In this document: piece after piece, positions 24,905 to 34,099 of the stretch | Numbering within the stretch: position 1 is the stretch's first letter | How the letters are laid out: every line of letters starts with the position of its first letter | Assembly (NCBI GenBank): GCA_002695025.1 | Contig: NZNV01000025.1 | Span: forward strand, 124,001-188,000 | Reading direction: 5' to 3' | Length of the DNA stretch: 64,000 bases | Source: Owenweeksia sp. | Lineage (GTDB): Bacteria > Bacteroidota > Bacteroidia > Flavobacteriales > Schleiferiaceae | Made by a program: the position numbers and the translations under genes | The notes under the pieces: generated by a model | Told to the model about the DNA's origin: nothing | The model's database searches: none | Seen by the model: only the letters and a program-made list of their open reading frames with translations

Positions 24905-26176
24905 ATGGTAGCTACGCAGGTTTCGCAACGTAATTTCTGGATATGGGCCCTAAGCCTTCATTTGCTTTACCTGGTGTATGCACTAGTAGGCGGCCCCAAC
25001 CTGCTCAACGATTCCTGGGAGTATCTCAGGCAGGCGCGTAATATCAGTGCTGGTTACCTGGCTTATTGCGGTGATCTCAGTGAGCCGGTCAATTACTTCG
25101 ATTTTAGTAAAAGGCCACCTCTTTACCCTTTCCTGCTATGGCTCACCGGAGCCAATACATTTTTTACAGGGATACTGCTTCTCCAGAATGGCTTGTCACT
25201 ATTCACGGTATACCTGCTCCGTAAAACGCTAATAGAGCGGGGGTTTTATCATCCGTTGTGGTTTGGAGTACTGGTAAGCAGCAGTGTTTCATGGTTTATT
25301 TATGTGAATAGCATTATGTCCGAAGTATTGCTGGTTGCCCTGGTTACGACTATGATCTATAGCTATCATCGCTTTTTAAAAGAGGGCAGAAGGTGGGCGT
25401 GGGTATATAACTGTCTGTTGGCATTGGCTGTATTTACCAAGCCGGTATTTTTTCCTTTTGTAGTGATTAACCTGGTATTCTGGCTGATCGGTCATCGCAG
25501 GCAATTCACGGCTGCCTTGCTGCCATTACTGCTGGTAGGCGTTTGGTTTGTACGAAACCGGGAAGTAACGGGAAAGGCCCATTTTTCCAGTATAAGCTAT
25601 ATCAACCTCCTGGATTACAATGCCTACTATTTTAACCTGGAAACCCGGGGTGTGGAATATGCCGAGAATAGCAGTGATGAGGCACATAATCGTTTGGAGA
25701 ATTTAACTTCATTTCCAGCTAAGGCTGATTACATGCAGGAAACGGCATTGCGGGAAATGGGGCGTAGTTGGGGAACCTATATTTGGTTTCATATCAAAGG
25801 TTCGGTACGTGGTGTGCTGGACCCGGGTAATTTCGATGTGCGAACCTTCCTCGGAAAGGATGATACCTTGGGTTTCCTTAAGGTTTTGAATGAAAAAGGT
25901 ATGAAAGGCATCCCCGAAGTTTTGGGTGAGATGCCGGTTTTTTACCTGACTCTGTTGATGGTGAGTTTCATCAATAAGTTATTGCTTTTAGCGGGTATAC
26001 TAGTATTCCTGTTCAGGCGTGGCGTAGATTACAGGTGGAAATGGGCTTTGGCAGGTTTAATAACCTATGTGGTGTTTATCACCGGGCCTATTAACGCTTC
26101 CCGTTTCATGCTGGCAGTATGGCCGGCTATGGTCCTGTGCGCTATGCAGGCACGGCCCTACCGGGCTAAAACCTAA
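24905..26176 (+). CDS. GT-C-fold glycosyltransferase (GT39/ArnT-like membrane protein)
   Basis: A 423-residue polytopic membrane protein. An acidic DSWEYLRQARN in the first external loop and KRPPLYPFLLWLTG before helix 2 follow the pattern of lipid-phosphate-sugar-dependent GT-C glycosyltransferases. About ten hydrophobic helices are visible. It probably moves a sugar from a polyprenyl-phosphate donor in the periplasm; donor and acceptor are unknown. The ATG at 24905 is used; a TTG immediately precedes it. The stop overlaps the convergent EEP gene by four bases. Confidence 0.7.
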   Translation: MVATQVSQRNFWIWALSLHLLYLVYALVGGPNLLNDSWEYLRQARNISAGYLAYCGDLSEPVNYFDFSKRPPLYPFLLWLTGANTFFTGILLLQNGLSLFTVYLLRKTLIERGFYHPLWFGVLVSSSVSWFIYVNSIMSEVLLVALVTTMIYSYHRFLKEGRRWAWVYNCLLALAVFTKPVFFPFVVINLVFWLIGHRRQFTAALLPLLLVGVWFVRNREVTGKAHFSSISYINLLDYNAYYFNLETRGVEYAENSSDEAHNRLENLTSFPAKADYMQETALREMGRSWGTYIWFHIKGSVRGVLDPGNFDVRTFLGKDDTLGFLKVLNEKGMKGIPEVLGEMPVFYLTLLMVSFINKLLLLAGILVFLFRRGVDYRWKWALAGLITYVVFITGPINASRFMLAVWPAMVLCAMQARPYRAKT

Positions 26177-27258
26177 CGGAACTCCAGTTCTGAGATCACC
26201 GGATAGTGATCAGAAAGTTTTTCATGGACCACATTATAGTTGTTTACGTGGAACTCGTCAGAGTGGAAGATGTAGTCAATACGCAAAGGTACCGGGCCTC
26301 GGGCATAGGATTTACTAAAACCGCTCCCGGCTTCCATAAAGCTATCCTTCAGAGCAAGGTCAATACGATGATAGGTGTAAGATTGTGGAGTATCATTGAA
26401 GTCGCCACATAACACCACCGGGTGCGGGCTATCTGCAATGGCTCGTTCCAGAGCTTCTATTTGTTCACCCCGCCTCTGGAAAGCCCAGTGCAACCGTTTG
26501 ATGATCTTTAAAAAACCATTGGTGATCTCTTCCTGGCTTCCCTCGTTAGGGTTTTCCAGGCGTTTGTAGTCATTGGCACCCAGGCCCACGGAAGCCAGAT
26601 GTACGTTGATAAAACGAACGGTCCGGCCTTTCCATACGATGTCCGCATAAATGAACTCATTGTTTACCGGGGGTTCGCCTTCCAGGGGTTCGGTATACTG
26701 GAGGGTGCCCGTTCCTTCTATGGGAAATTTGGAAAGTATGGTTAAACCGTAATTGCGTCCATCGTTGGTCAACTTGGTAAAATCGTAAGGATAGCCCAGG
26801 TCCGGGGTTTGGTCAGATTTGTAAAACTCTTGCAGCATCAGTACATCCGGGGCTTCGGTAGTAATGAGGTTTTGTATCCTTTCGGGTATACCGTCTTCTT
26901 CAATCCATTTGTACACGTTGAACATGCGTACATTATAGGTCATCACTTTAAAGCTCTCACCCGGATTAACCACTTTATTGGGCGAACCCCATTGGTATAA
27001 GCGTGCCAGGTGAAAATAACCTACCCCAATACAGATCAACGGAAACAACAGCTTGAGCTTAAACCGGAGAAGCCAGTAAAATATAAAGATCAGGTTGAGC
27101 AATAATAAAACCGGATAGGCCAGTGCAGCAAAAGAGAAAAAGGTAAACCACTTGGGGTTGAAATAATAAGCAAGATAGGAGGCAAGCAAGCCCAAGGCCG
27201 ACAAAATGTTGATAAAGTAAATGACTCCATCAAGAAAAGATCGCTTCTGCCCGGCCAT
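26173..27258 (-). CDS. Endonuclease/exonuclease/phosphatase family protein with membrane N-terminus
   Basis: A 361-residue protein. About residues 12-85 hold three hydrophobic helices; the rest is an EEP domain. Catalytic marks are the VLMLQEFY segment (Glu metal ligand), CGDFNDTPQS, and SDHYPVISEL (Asp-His at the end). The fold cleaves phosphodiesters in nucleic acids, inositol phosphates or sphingomyelin; with its membrane anchor the substrate is open. It is the last gene of the small-membrane/mutL/rhomboid/rhomboid/EEP unit and shares a base with the preceding rhomboid stop. Confidence 0.85.
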   Translation of the reverse strand: MAGQKRSFLDGVIYFINILSALGLLASYLAYYFNPKWFTFFSFAALAYPVLLLLNLIFIFYWLLRFKLKLLFPLICIGVGYFHLARLYQWGSPNKVVNPGESFKVMTYNVRMFNVYKWIEEDGIPERIQNLITTEAPDVLMLQEFYKSDQTPDLGYPYDFTKLTNDGRNYGLTILSKFPIEGTGTLQYTEPLEGEPPVNNEFIYADIVWKGRTVRFINVHLASVGLGANDYKRLENPNEGSQEEITNGFLKIIKRLHWAFQRRGEQIEALERAIADSPHPVVLCGDFNDTPQSYTYHRIDLALKDSFMEAGSGFSKSYARGPVPLRIDYIFHSDEFHVNNYNVVHEKLSDHYPVISELEFR

Positions 27259-28139
27259 CAGTCCTTACCTACTTTAAAAAGAAAATCCCGTTCCTCACGG
27301 GAGAGACTGTCGTAACCTGAACGATTGATCTTGTCCAGGATCTCGTCCACACGTTGTTGCGTTTGTACTTTGCGCTCCTGGTACTGGAAATCGCTCCTGG
27401 TATTGGTATATACCTTTCGCACCTTGGGTTTGGGCTTAAAGAAATTTGCCAGACCATCCATAAAACTACTGAAGCCTCCGGTAATATCACGTCCTTCTTT
27501 TAGCTGGCGCATGGCTATATAACCAAACAGGGCACCCCCAAGATGCGCGATATGGCCACCCGCATTATTGTCCGGCAGGAAAGCCAGGTCCAGGAATACG
27601 GCTAGTACAGCTACCACCCATAGCTTTACTTCCACCACAAAGAACAGGCGCACCCTGAAGTCAGGGGCATAGGTGGCTATAGCCACCAGGATAGCCATTA
27701 CCCCAGCCGAAGCACCCCGGTTGGTAGACCCGGCCACTGCTTCACTAAAGAATGGGAATATATTATAAGCTAGTACGTACAGAATGGCCCCAATGAGTCC
27801 TCCCATCAGGTAAACACTCAAAAGCCTGCGTCCCCCCAGGTACTGCATAAAAAGCGTCCCCGCAAAATAGAGGTACAGCATGTTGAAAAGAATATGCAGG
27901 AAACCCTGGTGAGTGAACATATAGGTTACCAGGGTCCACGGACGGGTGGCTAGGCGTCCAAGGTCACTGGGAAGCACCAGCCAGTTGTCAAAAAAAGATT
28001 GTATACCGGTTTGGGTAAGAGTACCGATAATGTTGAGGAGGATATACACCAGGTACACTCCCAGGTTTATAAGGATTAGTTTAGCAAGGGCATCGCCCTC
28101 GTTGAAATAGCGTTTTATTTCGTTGCGAATTCCAGCCAT
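27258..28139 (-). CDS. Rhomboid-family intramembrane serine protease with C-terminal extension
   Basis: A 293-residue rhomboid. The catalytic Ser is in NRGASAGVMAI (GxS) and the His in GGHIAHLGGALFGY. HQGFLHILFNMLYLYFAG is the conserved H...N helix. After the membrane core a roughly 80-residue basic tail ends in VDEILDKINRSGYDSLSREERDFL, a short helical module I associate with DUF6576 of Bacteroidota rhomboids. Rhomboids cut substrates in or near the membrane; the substrate is unknown. It follows a second rhomboid gene by 8 bases. Confidence 0.9.
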   Translation of the reverse strand: MAGIRNEIKRYFNEGDALAKLILINLGVYLVYILLNIIGTLTQTGIQSFFDNWLVLPSDLGRLATRPWTLVTYMFTHQGFLHILFNMLYLYFAGTLFMQYLGGRRLLSVYLMGGLIGAILYVLAYNIFPFFSEAVAGSTNRGASAGVMAILVAIATYAPDFRVRLFFVVEVKLWVVAVLAVFLDLAFLPDNNAGGHIAHLGGALFGYIAMRQLKEGRDITGGFSSFMDGLANFFKPKPKVRKVYTNTRSDFQYQERKVQTQQRVDEILDKINRSGYDSLSREERDFLFKVGKD

Positions 28140-28147
28140 TGTACAAA

Positions 28148-28891
28148 TCAGTAATGACTAATCCCCCGGCTCCGCCAGTAGCGGATAAGCAGGTAACCAA
28201 ACAGCATTCCGCCCAGGTGGGCAAAATGTGCCACGTTGCTGTCCGGGTCGTTCTGTATTCCACTGAACAACTCCAAAGCCCCGTATATCGCTACAAAGTA
28301 CTTGGCCTTGATGGGGATTGCAAAATATACGTAAATGTACGTGTTGGGGAACATCATACCAAAAGCCAGCAACACACCGAATACCGCTCCGGAGGCACCT
28401 ACCGTAGGAGTGTTTAATAGGAGGTTGGCTTTGGCCATACTGGCATCTACATAATTGCGGTTCTGGTACAGGAGTTCCTGCCCTTCCCGGAGCACTACAC
28501 TCAGCTGTTCCGGGCTCAGTGCGTCCTGTATGCTCATGTACTCCCAATAATTGACACCCAGGTGTAATAATGCGGCACCAAAACCGGTAACCATATAATA
28601 AATGAGAAATCGTTTGCTGCCCCATACATTCTCCAGGGTATACCCAAACATCCATAAGGCGAACATATTAAAGAAAATATGTGAGAAGTTGGCATGCATA
28701 AACATGTGGGTAATCAGCTGGTAGGGCTCAAAATGCTCAGATACCGGAAGGTATAGCCCCAGGATCTGGCCGAGATCTCTTCCGAAAGTACTTCCTATTA
28801 CCCAGGTGGCTACAAAGAAAAGCCCGTTGATGATCAACAGGTTTTTAATCACATCGGGAAGGAGGTTGAAGCGTAACGGTCTTTGATACAT
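28148..28891 (-). CDS. Rhomboid-family intramembrane serine protease
   Basis: A 247-residue rhomboid with VGASGAVFGVLLAFG (catalytic Ser) and VAHFAHLGGMLFGYL (catalytic His), and the HMFMHANFSHIFFNMFALW helix. Between helices 2 and 4 is a hydrophilic insert of about 50 residues (DALSPEQLSVVLREGQ). The start codon directly follows the mutL stop. The two adjacent rhomboids differ in length and in the Ser loop (GASGA against GASAG), so they are an old pair rather than a recent duplication. Confidence 0.92.
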   Translation of the reverse strand: MYQRPLRFNLLPDVIKNLLIINGLFFVATWVIGSTFGRDLGQILGLYLPVSEHFEPYQLITHMFMHANFSHIFFNMFALWMFGYTLENVWGSKRFLIYYMVTGFGAALLHLGVNYWEYMSIQDALSPEQLSVVLREGQELLYQNRNYVDASMAKANLLLNTPTVGASGAVFGVLLAFGMMFPNTYIYVYFAIPIKAKYFVAIYGALELFSGIQNDPDSNVAHFAHLGGMLFGYLLIRYWRSRGISHY

Positions 28892-30712
28892 CTAGTTAAA
28901 CGATTTATCGATATCCTCAAGGTTCAAATTAATGATCACCGGTTTGCCGTTGAGGCTTACATAAGGTGAGCTGCACGCAAATAGTTCATCTACCAAATGG
29001 TGCATCTCTTCCTGTTCCATTTTCTTGCCAATTTTTATAGCTGACACTTTGGCCAGAATTTGTGCCATTTTTTGAAGGTGATCCTCTTTTTCATTGCCCC
29101 TGAAGTCTTTTTCATTCTCGATCAGTTGATCCAGGACCACCTGGATGTCATTACTTTCCAGGGTGAGGGGAATGCCGTTCACTACTACCTCATGGGTGCC
29201 GAACTCATCTATGTCAAAACCCATTTCGCGTAATTGTGGCATCAGACTCTGCACCACCTGGAAATCCGAGGCGGAAAAGCTGATATTTTGAGGGAACAGC
29301 AGTTGTTGGCTGGGAATATTCTTATTTTCCAGTGATGCCATAAGCCTCTCAAAACAAATACGTTCGTGGGCTCTTTGCTGGTGGATCATAATAAGTCCTG
29401 AGCCATGGGAGGTAAGGATGTATTTTTTGCCCACCTGCGTGAAGTGCTTCCTGGTGGGAGTTTCTTGTATTTCTATTTGTTCCTGTTGCCGGGTCGGGGC
29501 GTCCAGCTCGGGTAGGTCGTTCATGAGGCTCTCCCAATCCTGGGTTGGTCTGGAACCGGAAGGATTTGAACTTATGGAAACGGGACGAGGCCCTTTTCTC
29601 CGGTCTTCAAAAGGATTAAAGGTAGGATCAACTGTGATTCCCGGGGCTTCAATGGCTGTGCCTTTCGGTAACTCCGGCATGTTGAATTGCTGGTCTGTTT
29701 CAAAATCAAGGGTAGGAGCAATGTTGTATTGCCCCAGGGCATGCTTTACCGCGGTACGGATGATTATATGAATAGCTTTTTCATCCTCAAATTTGATCTC
29801 CGTTTTGGTGGGATGGATGTTCACATCTATCCGGGCCGGATCAATTTCCAGGAAGAGAAAATAAGTAGGGTGGATTCCATCCTGAAGTAAGCCTTCAAAA
29901 GCTGAACATACCGCCTTATGCAGATAACCATTGCGTATGAAGCGGTCATTGGCAAAGAAAAACTGCTCCCCACGGGTTTTCTTGGCAAACTCAGGCTTAC
30001 CGATAAATCCGTGCAGTTTGAGAATGGGCGTTTTCTCATCTACGGGAACCAGTTTTTCGTTGAACTTCTTCCCGAAAATATTAACGATCCGTTGCCTTAA
30101 CCCGGCTTTAGGAAGATCAAAAAGTTCACTTTTCCCATTGATAAGCGTAAAATGGATGTCGGGGTGGGGGATGGCCACCCGCTGGAATTCATCAATAATA
30201 TGACGTAGCTCCACATTGTCCGACTTCAGGAAGTTACGCCTGGCCGGTATGTTGTAAAATAGGTTTTTGACCTCAATTCGGGTACCTTTTGGGGTATTGC
30301 AAAACTCCTGCGACTTTACCGTGCTCCCTTCTATTTTAAGACAGGTGCCCAGTTCTTCATCTTCCGGGCGTGTGCGCAGTTCTACCTGGGCTACGGCAGC
30401 AATGGAAGCCAGGGCTTCACCCCGGAAACCCTTGGTGTGCAGGGTGAAAATATCTTCGGCCGTATTGATCTTGGAAGTGGCATGGCGTTCAAAGGACATA
30501 CGTGTGTCCGTTTCACTCATACCCTTGCCGGTATCAATAACTTGTATATAGGTTTTGCCGGCATCACGCACTACCAGGGTTATCTGGTCGGCACCGGCAT
30601 CTATGGCATTTTCAAGTAATTCCTTAACCGCTGAAGCGGGTCTTTGTACCACTTCACCGGCAGCGATCTGGTTGGCCACGCTGTCCGGCAAAAGGTGAAT
30701 AAGATCAGGCAT
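28892..30712 (-). CDS. mutL: DNA mismatch repair protein MutL
   Basis: A 606-residue MutL. The GHKL ATPase has IAAGEVVQRPASAVKELLENAIDAGA, DTGKGM and GFRGEALASI. A low-complexity linker covers about residues 340-410, and the C-terminal dimerisation domain follows. The region equivalent to the endonuclease DQHA motif reads IHQQRAHER, and the region of CPHGRP reads YVSLNGKP, so the metal-dependent nuclease site is not recognisable. Its ATG shares a base with the stop of the upstream small gene, and the rhomboid gene follows directly. Confidence 0.96.
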   Translation of the reverse strand: MPDLIHLLPDSVANQIAAGEVVQRPASAVKELLENAIDAGADQITLVVRDAGKTYIQVIDTGKGMSETDTRMSFERHATSKINTAEDIFTLHTKGFRGEALASIAAVAQVELRTRPEDEELGTCLKIEGSTVKSQEFCNTPKGTRIEVKNLFYNIPARRNFLKSDNVELRHIIDEFQRVAIPHPDIHFTLINGKSELFDLPKAGLRQRIVNIFGKKFNEKLVPVDEKTPILKLHGFIGKPEFAKKTRGEQFFFANDRFIRNGYLHKAVCSAFEGLLQDGIHPTYFLFLEIDPARIDVNIHPTKTEIKFEDEKAIHIIIRTAVKHALGQYNIAPTLDFETDQQFNMPELPKGTAIEAPGITVDPTFNPFEDRRKGPRPVSISSNPSGSRPTQDWESLMNDLPELDAPTRQQEQIEIQETPTRKHFTQVGKKYILTSHGSGLIMIHQQRAHERICFERLMASLENKNIPSQQLLFPQNISFSASDFQVVQSLMPQLREMGFDIDEFGTHEVVVNGIPLTLESNDIQVVLDQLIENEKDFRGNEKEDHLQKMAQILAKVSAIKIGKKMEQEEMHHLVDELFACSSPYVSLNGKPVIINLNLEDIDKSFN

Positions 30713-30987
30713 TAAGAGCTGATTATTAAATAGCTAACTAAAAGCAGGCCGATCACAATGAGGACCAGCCGCATATTGGAGGACCCCACCTGCCTGCTCC
30801 GCGTTTTTTTCCAGTCGGCCTTAAGCTGTGACCTGAAATCTTCACGGGTGAGTTTATCAGGTTCACCGGCATATTTACGTTTCAATTCCTCACTACGCTC
30901 TTTTTCTTCATCATAGTAAAGAGGCTGGTAGTTGAAATTACGGGCGCGGCCCTGTTTAAAAATGGTAGGAAGCTTGGGTGGTTCCAT
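30712..30987 (-). CDS. Small C-tail-anchored protein upstream of mutL
   Basis: A 91-residue protein with a basic/aromatic N-terminus (RARNFNYQPLYYDEEKER), a charged helical middle and one C-terminal membrane helix (LVLIVIGLLLVSYLII). It looks like the small genes that precede mutL in Flavobacteriia, where I recall the doubtful label riboflavin synthase subunit beta; nothing here looks like an enzyme. TAATG coupling to mutL suggests co-expression. Function unknown. Confidence 0.7.
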   Translation of the reverse strand: MEPPKLPTIFKQGRARNFNYQPLYYDEEKERSEELKRKYAGEPDKLTREDFRSQLKADWKKTRSRQVGSSNMRLVLIVIGLLLVSYLIISS

Positions 30988-31138
30988 GGTGACAAATTTA
31001 ACATTTAATATACGGCATTGCTACAATAAGCGGCAAATATGATACCTATTAACACTGCAGTATGGAATACTATTTGAACAATATTATAACACGGGGATTA
31101 AACTCTTTATTTTTAAGCTTGCTCAAGAAAATACATTT

Positions 31139-34099
31139 ATGAAGCTGACTTTGCGTTCCTTTTTTCTTTTCGCCCTTTTCATATCCGGACCCGGCATGGG
31201 GATTTATGCCCAGGTCATTCGTCCTTCGGTAATATGGGAGGGTGATACCAGTTGGGCACGTGAAAAGCTGAAGAACATGAGTATGGATGAAAAGCTGGGG
31301 CAGCTTTTTATGATCGCGGCTTATTCCAACAAGGGCAAGGCTCACCAGGATGAGATCATCAACCTGGTGAAAAATGAGCACATCGGAGGTCTTATCTTCT
31401 TTCAAGGTGGTCCGCAAAAGCAGGCACGTTTGACTAATATCTATCAACAGGGTGCCAAAATTCCTTTGATGATAGCCATGGATGCAGAGTGGGGCCTTTC
31501 CATGCGTTTGGATAGCACTTTTAAATTTCCCTGGCCCCTTACGGTAGGAGCCACCCGCGATTCGGCTTTGGCCTACCGCATGGGAGCCGAAATAGCTAAA
31601 CATTCTAAAAGGCTGGGAGTCCATATCAATTTTGGACCGGTAACCGATATCAATACCAATCCTGAAAATCCGATTATTAATGCCCGCTCCTTTGGTGAAG
31701 ATCCTGAAAATGTTACCCGACTGAGTGAAGCTTATATGAAAGGGATGCAGGACCAGCATGTTTTGGCCTGTGCCAAGCATTTTCCCGGTCATGGAGATAC
31801 CGATTCCGACTCCCATAAAACCTTACCCACCGTATCTCACAATATGGAGCGCCTCAACTCTGTAGAGCTTAAACCATATGGTGGATTGATTAATAAAGGT
31901 CTGGGTTCAGTAATGGTAGCGCACCTTAACGTTCCGGCCCTGGACAATACCGGTACCCCAACGTCATTATCCAAAAAGGTTATCACAGATCACCTCAAAC
32001 AACAAATGGGTTTTACAGGCCTGGTATTCACCGATGCCCTGAATATGAAGGGGGTGGCCGACCTGTACCCTCCCGGGGAGGTGGATGTTCGCGCATTGCT
32101 GGCCGGCAATGATGTACTGCTCTTTTCGGAAGATGTGAAGACCGCAAAGGAAAAGATCAGAGATGCTCTGAAAGCCGGGCGTATTACCGAAGAAGAGATC
32201 AATGACCGGGTATACAGGATACTGCTGACCAAAAGCTGGATGGGCCTGGAACAAAAAGAGCATATCGAATCAAAGAACCTTATTGAAGACCTTAATCCCG
32301 AATCATCCCACATCCTGAACCGCGACATTTACCGGAACGCAGTAACCGTAGTGGTCAATCGTGATAAAATGGTGCCGGTATCTGATCTCCGTGATAAAAA
32401 GATAGCCTGTGTAACGGCAGGTACGGATCCGGGCAGTGAGTTTGCCAAAACGCTGAAGTATTATGCCAAAGTAGATGAGTATCGCCTTACGGATAATAAT
32501 GACACCGAGCTGATCAGTAAGCTCTCGCAGTATGACCTGGTGATTGTTGGCGTATATACTTCCAATGCCAATCCGTGGAAAAGTTATAAAATATCCTCCT
32601 CGATCAGGACTTTTGTAAAGCGCCTTTCCCTACAGAATAGTATCATTCTGAACCTCTTTGCCAACCCTTATGCATTAAGTTCTTTTCCCGAAGCAGAGTA
32701 CGCCAGTGCGGTTATGATAAGCTACCAGAACCATCCGGATGCCGAAAGTCTGGCTGCTCAGATCATATTTGGTGCAGAGGGAGCCCAGGGGCGTTTACCG
32801 GTGAGCACCACAAGCTTGTTTGATGAAGGCTTCGGTATCAGCACCCCCTCACTTCACCGAATGGGTTATGGTTTACCCGGAGAGGTTGGAATGGACAAGG
32901 ATAAGCTTGAAAAGATAGATTTATTGGTAGACGAAGCCATTCGCAATCGCGCTACGCCTGGTTGTCAGTTGTTGGTGGCACGTAAGGGTAAGGTGATCTT
33001 TCACCGCACCTATGGATCTCATACATATTCCAGGAACCATCCCGTTTCGGAGTTTGATCTTTATGACCTGGCCTCTATTACCAAAATGGCGGCCAGTGTA
33101 CCCATGTTGATGAAGCTGGTGGAAGAAAATAAGATAGACCTGGATAAAACCCTTGGGGATTACCTGCCTCAGGCCAGGGGTACCAACAAGGAAAAACTGG
33201 TGATACGTGAAATACTGGCTCACCAGGCCCGGTTGCAGGCCTGGATACCTTTTTACCTGGAAACCCTCAGCAAGGGCCAGCAACTGCCGGAATATTATGC
33301 CGTGGAGCGCAATTTTGATTTTCCCAATTCTGTGGCTATTGATCTTTATAGCACCCGCTCGGTGCGTGATACCATACTGGCAAGGATATACGATTCCAAG
33401 CTGCTTCCCCAAAAGGAATATAAATACAGCGATTTAGGGTATTACCTCTTTATGGACCTGATTGAGCAGGTGGAGGGAGAACCTCTGGATGTACTGGTGG
33501 ACAAGAATTTCTATCGTCCCTTGGGAGCCTATACCATGACGTACCGTCCTTTGGAGAAGTTTCCTGAAGATCAGATCGTTCCCACGGAGGACGACAAAAC
33601 ATTCCGCAGGCAGGAGTTGAGAGGTTATGTACACGACCAGGGTGCCGCCATGCTGGGTGGAGTAGCCGGGCATGCCGGGCTTTTCTCTGATGCCAATGAC
33701 CTGGCCAAGCTCATGCAGATGTACCTGCAATATGGTAAATACGGAGGGGTAGAGTATTTTGACTCTGTAACGGTTAAGGAATTTACCCGCTGCCAGTATT
33801 GTGACGATGATAACAGACGGGGAATAGGCTTTGACAAACCACAATTGGGTGGTGCGGGGCCTACCTGTGGCTGCGTATCTCCACTTAGCTTTGGCCATAC
33901 CGGTTTTACCGGTACCATAGCATGGGCTGATCCTACCGAAGAGATTGTCTATATCTTCCTTTCAAACCGCGTTCATCCGGATGCTGAAAACCGAAAATTA
34001 CTTTCTTTGTCTACCCGAACAAGAATTCAAGAAGTAATTTATAATTCCATTAAAGATGAAAATGCGGTTCGCACTCTTATCAGTGATGTTCAGCCTTAG
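31139..34099 (+). CDS. GH3 beta-N-acetylhexosaminidase fused to a class C beta-lactamase-type serine hydrolase
   Basis: A 986-residue exported protein with a signal peptide (residues 1-25, ending near IYAQ). The GH3 half (about 40-580) carries KHFPGHGDTDSDSHKTLP, the NagZ-type motif with the catalytic Asp/His pair, plus VFTDALNMKGV. The second half (about 590-975) is a penicillin-binding/beta-lactamase-like fold with SITKMAAS (SxxK), a YSDLGYY segment in the YxN position, and GHTGFTGT. Both halves point to peptidoglycan or its fragments. The end overlaps the next gene by 44 bases. Confidence 0.93.
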   Translation: MKLTLRSFFLFALFISGPGMGIYAQVIRPSVIWEGDTSWAREKLKNMSMDEKLGQLFMIAAYSNKGKAHQDEIINLVKNEHIGGLIFFQGGPQKQARLTNIYQQGAKIPLMIAMDAEWGLSMRLDSTFKFPWPLTVGATRDSALAYRMGAEIAKHSKRLGVHINFGPVTDINTNPENPIINARSFGEDPENVTRLSEAYMKGMQDQHVLACAKHFPGHGDTDSDSHKTLPTVSHNMERLNSVELKPYGGLINKGLGSVMVAHLNVPALDNTGTPTSLSKKVITDHLKQQMGFTGLVFTDALNMKGVADLYPPGEVDVRALLAGNDVLLFSEDVKTAKEKIRDALKAGRITEEEINDRVYRILLTKSWMGLEQKEHIESKNLIEDLNPESSHILNRDIYRNAVTVVVNRDKMVPVSDLRDKKIACVTAGTDPGSEFAKTLKYYAKVDEYRLTDNNDTELISKLSQYDLVIVGVYTSNANPWKSYKISSSIRTFVKRLSLQNSIILNLFANPYALSSFPEAEYASAVMISYQNHPDAESLAAQIIFGAEGAQGRLPVSTTSLFDEGFGISTPSLHRMGYGLPGEVGMDKDKLEKIDLLVDEAIRNRATPGCQLLVARKGKVIFHRTYGSHTYSRNHPVSEFDLYDLASITKMAASVPMLMKLVEENKIDLDKTLGDYLPQARGTNKEKLVIREILAHQARLQAWIPFYLETLSKGQQLPEYYAVERNFDFPNSVAIDLYSTRSVRDTILARIYDSKLLPQKEYKYSDLGYYLFMDLIEQVEGEPLDVLVDKNFYRPLGAYTMTYRPLEKFPEDQIVPTEDDKTFRRQELRGYVHDQGAAMLGGVAGHAGLFSDANDLAKLMQMYLQYGKYGGVEYFDSVTVKEFTRCQYCDDDNRRGIGFDKPQLGGAGPTCGCVSPLSFGHTGFTGTIAWADPTEEIVYIFLSNRVHPDAENRKLLSLSTRTRIQEVIYNSIKDENAVRTLISDVQP

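Noticed and set aside
31070-31816. A 248-codon minus-strand frame over the start of the GH3 fusion
   Set aside because: It is antisense to the signal peptide and catalytic domain of a recognised gene and has no motif.
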